64,000 nt of DNA from Icerya purchasi (Eukaryota; Arthropoda; Insecta; Hemiptera; Monophlebidae), in assembly GCA_039619475.1 (NCBI GenBank), contig CM077115.1, positions 39,504,444 through 39,568,443 of the forward strand, read 5' to 3'. The notes beneath the pieces were generated by a model that worked only from the letters and a program-made list of their open reading frames with translations, did not search any database and was not told the DNA's origin. Position numbers and translations under genes: made by a program. Positions 62,188-64,000 of the stretch are shown here, in pieces. Position 1 is the stretch's first letter; the number at the start of each line of letters is the position of its first letter.

Positions 62188-63160
62188 TTAATATGAACGC
62201 GATAAATTTGTTTGTTTTGCATAAAACGTACTTCAGTTTTAAAACAATTTTCATCTTCACGTCTTTTGTTTAAACAAAATTGTTCTTGGCTTATTTTTTC
62301 TTTTTTTTTTTAGATTAAGTAAAATGTTAAAAAAACTAAAAAGCTGGTGAAACATGAAAATAACTTGGAAACATATTTTGGATACCACCTTGTTGATTTC
62401 ACCCTTACCTGTGTGTTACCCTCATAATCATCATGATGACACGCACTATAATTATTAATCGTCCATTTCTGTTAAATCCGCTTTCACTACTCGTGCCTTT
62501 AAAACCTTAATTACTCTCCGTATTCCGCGCGTCATTTTCATATTTTGTCCGCTTTATTCATCGTTCTCTGGCTTATATTCACGTTATTTCTCGGTATTAT
62601 CTAGACATTTTAGAATTTAATCCTCCCTTTTATTTCTGAAAGTCCCCCTCTAGTAAGCCTAAAAGAAGAAAGTTATAAAGAAAATCGTTAAATTTACATC
62701 CATAATTTTAATTGGCTTTAGAAGAAAAAAACAAAAAGAAAAAACCCATTGTCGTTTTTTTTTTTTTTGTTTTTTTTATTTTTGAACGACTGCTTTCGCG
62801 GAACACAACGGCGATAAAACTATTTTTTAAAAAGTTATTCGAGGCTAACAAGAACCGTTAAGCAAGAAGACACACCTTGCGCGCCGGTTAAGTTTTGCGC
62901 AATCATCGCGGTAAAAATATTAATGATGAACGGACGAAAATAATGCGAAATAAGGTTGTAAAAATAACGAGAAAACAATTAAAACATCATAACCTTTGGG
63001 TAAATTTACCTATTATGAAATTCGACGGTCTCATTGCCGATTTTCGCGTACTTAAATTTTCTTCCACTTTTTTTTTTATCATAATTTTTATAGTTCTCTT
63101 CTTTCTTTACGAGAATTTAACTCAGAGGGAGGAGCATTTATAGGGTTAAGGAAATCTGTT

Positions 63161-63334
63161 TCACATATCCGGTAGTTGAGCCAAAAAGTGATAATCAAAA
63201 AGCAATTTCGATAGTTTCGAGACGTGCGCATTTTGGGCAGGTTTTAAAATTGTCTGTCGCATAAATTTCTCCTGCATAGCTATTAAAGCCCCTATTATGT
63301 CACCACACCGGTGTTCTTCTGCACAGTCCGAAAT
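63161..63334 (-). CDS. Possible terminal coding exon, unrecognised
   Basis: A minus-strand acceptor-like tract (TTTTTTCGCAG) is followed in phase 0 by 57 codons and a TGA at 63161. The peptide begins ISDCAEEHRCGDIIGALIAM and ends LFDYHFLAQLPDM. It has balanced, protein-like composition unlike the Lys/Phe/Ile-heavy chance frames nearby, and it reads as an amphipathic helical segment. I do not recognise the family and see no AATAAA close downstream. If real, it is the last exon of a different minus-strand gene whose other exons lie beyond the window. It could equally be a chance frame. Confidence 0.25.
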   Translation of the reverse strand: MSDCAEEHRCGDIIGALIAMQEKFMRQTILKPAQNAHVSKLSKLLFDYHFLAQLPDM

Positions 63335-64000
63335 CTGCGAAAAAATTATGAAGCCACAGACTTTCACGTTGAATGACGCGTTCTACCTGAAATCGTGACC
63401 GACGGTACAAGACGGTACATGAGGATACGACCAAAGTAATATCCATTTTCACAGTGAGGACGTTTGATGTTATAATCCGAAAAAGGAACACTCCAAAAAG
63501 CTACGTTGTTTTCGTTTTTGTTAAAACTGGAGAATGCGATAATTTTCCATTTTTTATACACGTGTACCCGCTACATTAACGTTTTTAATCCTTTTTCTTT
63601 TTTTTTTTGTCAAAAGTTATTTCACGTGAACCAAGATGCAAAACACTACATTCTAGCAAGATGTCTCGAATATTTAAGCGAGTCTCATGGATTTCAACTG
63701 AACTAATGCCGGCAACTGTTGATGATCTCTGTGTCATACCCTTAAAAATAAAGCAAAACGATAAGCGGAAAAAACAACTTTTTTCCGTCTATCCGATTCG
63801 TCGCGCTAATTAGCATGATATACAATCTGGTGCATATCTAGAGTTAAAGTTTCACAGAGCATGTCTGTAAGCGTCAAGCGACCTTGGCTATTTTATAGTT
63901 TTGGCGTACCGTCTCCGTGTATAGCTTCTTCGATCGGTAGCCCTCAATTGATTTCGGTCGCATTGCCCACACTAAACTTTACTTTCCAGAACGGTTCTTA

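Larger units (their letters stand above)
61941..64000. other. Right end of window, mostly non-coding
   Basis: Holds the 9-bp satellite and the weak exon candidate at 63161. A minus-strand donor-like ACACAG|GTAAGG at 62408/62409 ends a short frame (SACHHDDYEGNTQ) that would join the 60.3-kb exon in phase 0. Its upstream acceptor is poor, so it is not called. Confidence 0.4.

Noticed and set aside
62005..62222. Repeat proteins of 63 and 76 residues on opposite strands
   Set aside because: Both are translations of the 9-bp satellite, whose unit length is a multiple of three and has no stop in these frames.

Overview
The window is nuclear DNA of an insect. It is AT-rich with many CG dinucleotides, long A/T homopolymers and many decayed retrotransposons, and it carries a split LIM-homeobox gene whose protein is arthropod-like. 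The CG-rich, AT-rich composition makes me favour Hymenoptera (ant, bee or wasp), but this is an inference from composition. Almost all of the window is intron or intergenic DNA, and most short open frames in it are chance frames or repeat fragments.

The one gene I can name is Lim1 (Lhx1/5 type) on the minus strand. I reconstructed its 3' half exon by exon. From 5' to 3' on the gene these are a probable 12-nt microexon (56184-56195), an acidic/His-rich linker exon (50848-51156), a homeodomain exon (48610-48827), a second homeodomain exon plus conserved C-terminal region (25234-25498), a Gly/Pro/Met-rich exon (24908-25078) and a short last exon ending in an LVW tail (23987-24057). The junction phases agree throughout. 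A 23.1-kb intron splits the homeodomain at residues 46/47. The two LIM domains are not in the window, so the gene should continue past position 64000.

In the region upstream of these Lim1 exons there is a second, unrecognised minus-strand coding exon (60306-60899). It encodes about 197 residues ending in one membrane segment, with an AATAAA signal almost touching the stop codon. A third, weaker terminal-exon candidate lies at 63161-63334. If Lim1 does extend past the window, both are nested in its intron on the same strand.

The first 23.5 kb, downstream of Lim1, hold no gene I can support. They contain: a LINE reverse-transcriptase relic (about 2.1-3.56 kb); copies of a tRNA-derived SINE; a palindromic MITE-like element (10.06-10.34 kb); two tandem 3' ends of one interspersed repeat (10.37-11.70 kb); and two LINE relics lying 5' end to 5' end (18.87-20.11 and 20.11-21.33 kb). 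The large Lim1 intron adds another SINE with a clean target-site duplication, foldback elements, a 43-bp minisatellite, a 16-bp minisatellite and a GC-rich block that could be an enhancer. The right end has a truncated LINE 3' end with a TAA tail and a 9-bp satellite with 36-bp higher-order structure.
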